Assembly (NCBI GenBank): GCA_900313265.1
Contig: OMRN01000036.1
Coordinates: forward strand, 1 to 6,996
Reading direction: 5' to 3'
DNA: 6,996 bases
Source of the DNA: an uncultured Lachnospiraceae bacterium
GTDB taxonomy: Bacteria; Bacillota; Clostridia; Lachnospirales; Lachnospiraceae
Part shown: in pieces, positions 5,614-6,996 of the stretch
Position numbering within the stretch: position 1 is the first letter of the stretch
Layout: each line of letters starts with the position of its first letter
Notes under the pieces: generated by a model
Told to the model about the DNA's origin: nothing
The model's input: the letters and a program-made list of their open reading frames with translations, nothing else
The model's database searches: none
Program-made: the position numbers and the translations under genes

Positions 5614-6996
5614 TTAATCGATTACAATCGGACGCATATAGTCAATCTCGCCTTTTGAATTAAATCCGATATACATCATGACGGCGACATCGGTATCGAA
5701 ATCGGAAGAGACACCGTATCCCTCGCCTTCAAAAAGAGGCGGCAGGATTTTTGTATAATAAGCATTTGCGGAACCGAACTGTTTTACTAAATCATCCATG
5801 GTTCCGGGAGTGAAAGAAAAGACATCGTTTTCGCTGTTATATTCATATACAAAATCATCGGCAAAAGGAGCCGCATAGAAATGGGTATCGGGCTCCGGTT
5901 TTGATTCGACATCCGTTATTTCAATAATCTGATAAAGAGCACTAACCGGCACCGAACCCGGGGCCCCGACAAATTTCACATACGCGGAAATCGTGGAAGC
6001 ATAATCATCTTCGGTTACCCCGATTTCAACGGGGGTATTTTCTCCTTCGGGAAGGAACATATAATGAGTCTGAAGCTGCTTATACCAAAGCATGTTTCCG
6101 AAATCGCCGAAAGGATAGCGGTGTGCATCGGATACGGCATAGAATCTTCCCTGGGGGAAGGTTTCGTAATACTGAATGAAAGAGGCGAATCCGGAACCGT
6201 CGGCAGGTTCGGCTACAGTAAATTTACGAAGCATTTTATAATCCAGAGATTTGGGATCCGTTTCGGCATTGATGGCGGTGCGTTCCGGTTTGCTCTCTGC
6301 CATCGAAGAATCGTCGAGTGTGCTGCTGTCGGTATATCTTTTTCCGTCATTCGATACCGGAACGGATATCAGTTCTCCGCCGTTAAAGGAACCCGTATCG
6401 GAATCGTAGAAATAAACACTGAATTCGATTTTATCCCCGACACGTGAAAAATAATCCTGAATGATGGGATTTGAACCGGAATCAAAAGGAAGATGGGCTA
6501 AAATACAGTAGCTTCCGTCCGAATTATACTGAATGATGAGGTATTCTTCGAAATTATTTAAATCTACCGCAAAATAGACATGCTCATTGTCCATTCCGAG
6601 AAACTGGTACATATGATATTCATCGTCGTCTTCCACGGATGCGGCAATTTCGTAAAGCGGTTTTTCGGGATTGGTGGTATTACGTACGGCATATTTTAAA
6701 TCATATCCGGTGTCGGATTCATAGTTTGAAGTGACAAAAGTGTTTCCGTCCGGAGCAAAGGCTTCCAGCGTACCGTTGCAGATGGCGGTAAATTCTTCGG
6801 AGATTAAATCCCTTTGATAAACAACCGGTTTGCCGCCCCAGTCACCGGCCTGGTTCGAAAAAAGAGTATCACCGACAAGATAGAGGGTTCCGTATCCGTT
6901 ATCCTCGCAAAGCATTTTCGGGGCTTTGTCCGGATTGTCCGGATCGAAAGTATATAGGAAACTTCCGTCATACGGAAAATCGCTAAACGTAAATTC
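5614..6996 (-). CDS. Acidic, probably exported protein of unknown function with propeller-like repeats (5' end outside window)
   Basis: I do not recognise a named family. The frame is open to the window edge on the minus strand, showing 460 C-terminal residues; an ATG at 6915 is internal, since 27 in-frame codons precede it (EFTFSDFPYDGSFLYTFDPD). The N-terminal half shows about four blade-like repeats of 40-50 residues, each pairing a hydrophobic strand with an Asp/Gly/Asn-rich turn (GTLYLVGDTLFSNQ, EAFAPDGNTFVTSNY, VYFAVDLNNFEEYLIIQYN, DKIEFSVYFYDSDTG). A Ser/Glu/Lys linker follows at about 222-252, then a second domain rich in Tyr, Phe, Asp and Glu. The acidic, aromatic-rich composition and lack of enzyme motifs suggest a surface lipoprotein or secreted protein, but the signal sequence lies outside the window. 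It ends 88 bases before the signalling gene, on the same strand, with only the inverted repeat between them as a possible terminator. Confidence 0.8.
   Translation of the reverse strand, partial: EFTFSDFPYDGSFLYTFDPDNPDKAPKMLCEDNGYGTLYLVGDTLFSNQAGDWGGKPVVYQRDLISEEFTAICNGTLEAFAPDGNTFVTSNYESDTGYDLKYAVRNTTNPEKPLYEIAASVEDDDEYHMYQFLGMDNEHVYFAVDLNNFEEYLIIQYNSDGSYCILAHLPFDSGSNPIIQDYFSRVGDKIEFSVYFYDSDTGSFNGGELISVPVSNDGKRYTDSSTLDDSSMAESKPERTAINAETDPKSLDYKMLRKFTVAEPADGSGFASFIQYYETFPQGRFYAVSDAHRYPFGDFGNMLWYKQLQTHYMFLPEGENTPVEIGVTEDDYASTISAYVKFVGAPGSVPVSALYQIIEITDVESKPEPDTHFYAAPFADDFVYEYNSENDVFSFTPGTMDDLVKQFGSANAYYTKILPPLFEGEGYGVSSDFDTDVAVMMYIGFNSKGEIDYMRPIVID

Noticed and set aside
6064..6447. Plus-strand open frame within the propeller-like gene
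   Set aside because: It lies antisense to the longer coding frame and has no ribosome binding site or family motif.
1..6996. CRISPR arrays, tRNA or rRNA genes, insertion sequences
   Set aside because: No regularly spaced direct repeats, cloverleaf-like segments, transposase motifs or terminal repeats with target duplications were seen in the window.

Overview
The window looks like chromosomal DNA of an anaerobic Firmicute, most likely class Clostridia and probably Lachnospiraceae-like. The grounds are a dimeric-type glycyl-tRNA synthetase, a mid-range GC content judged by eye, strong purine-rich ribosome binding sites, intrinsic hairpin-plus-T terminators, and a LacI-like sensor fused to GGDEF and EAL domains without a DNA-binding domain. 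The placement is an inference; no marker gene settles it.

Layout: the left part reads on the plus strand. It starts inside the glycyl-tRNA synthetase gene (1-708, 5' part missing). A small three-helix membrane protein of unknown function follows (863-1342), with its own possible promoter at 725-752. A 454-base stretch without a clear gene (1343-1796) holds eroded-looking coding fragments, a strong terminator (1542-1580) and two mini-ORFs with ribosome binding sites. The second mini-ORF stops one base before the TTG start of a fructose-family PTS IIA-IIB protein (1797-2732). That protein ends in a single membrane helix where the IIC transporter domain would normally begin. A bidirectional terminator (2767-2803) closes the plus-strand part.

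The right part reads on the minus strand. A large c-di-GMP signalling protein (2802-5525) combines a LacI/periplasmic-binding-like sensor, a middle domain, a degenerate GGDEF domain (SNDEF) and an EAL domain with all expected catalytic residues. It is probably a ligand-controlled c-di-GMP phosphodiesterase. Upstream on the same strand is the 3' portion of a secreted or surface-type protein of unknown function with propeller-like repeats (5614-6996, 5' end outside the window).

The most interesting non-coding structure lies between these two genes. A long inverted repeat (5529-5586) has the signalling gene's promoter in one arm, its ribosome binding site in the other, and its predicted transcription start in the loop. 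RNA started at the gene's own promoter would have a free ribosome binding site. RNA reading through from the upstream gene would fold it into a long hairpin. This could insulate production of the c-di-GMP enzyme from upstream transcription. I did not find a clearly new multi-gene system. The unusual items are this insulator-like repeat, the IIC-less membrane-anchored PTS protein, and the sensor-SNDEF-EAL fusion.
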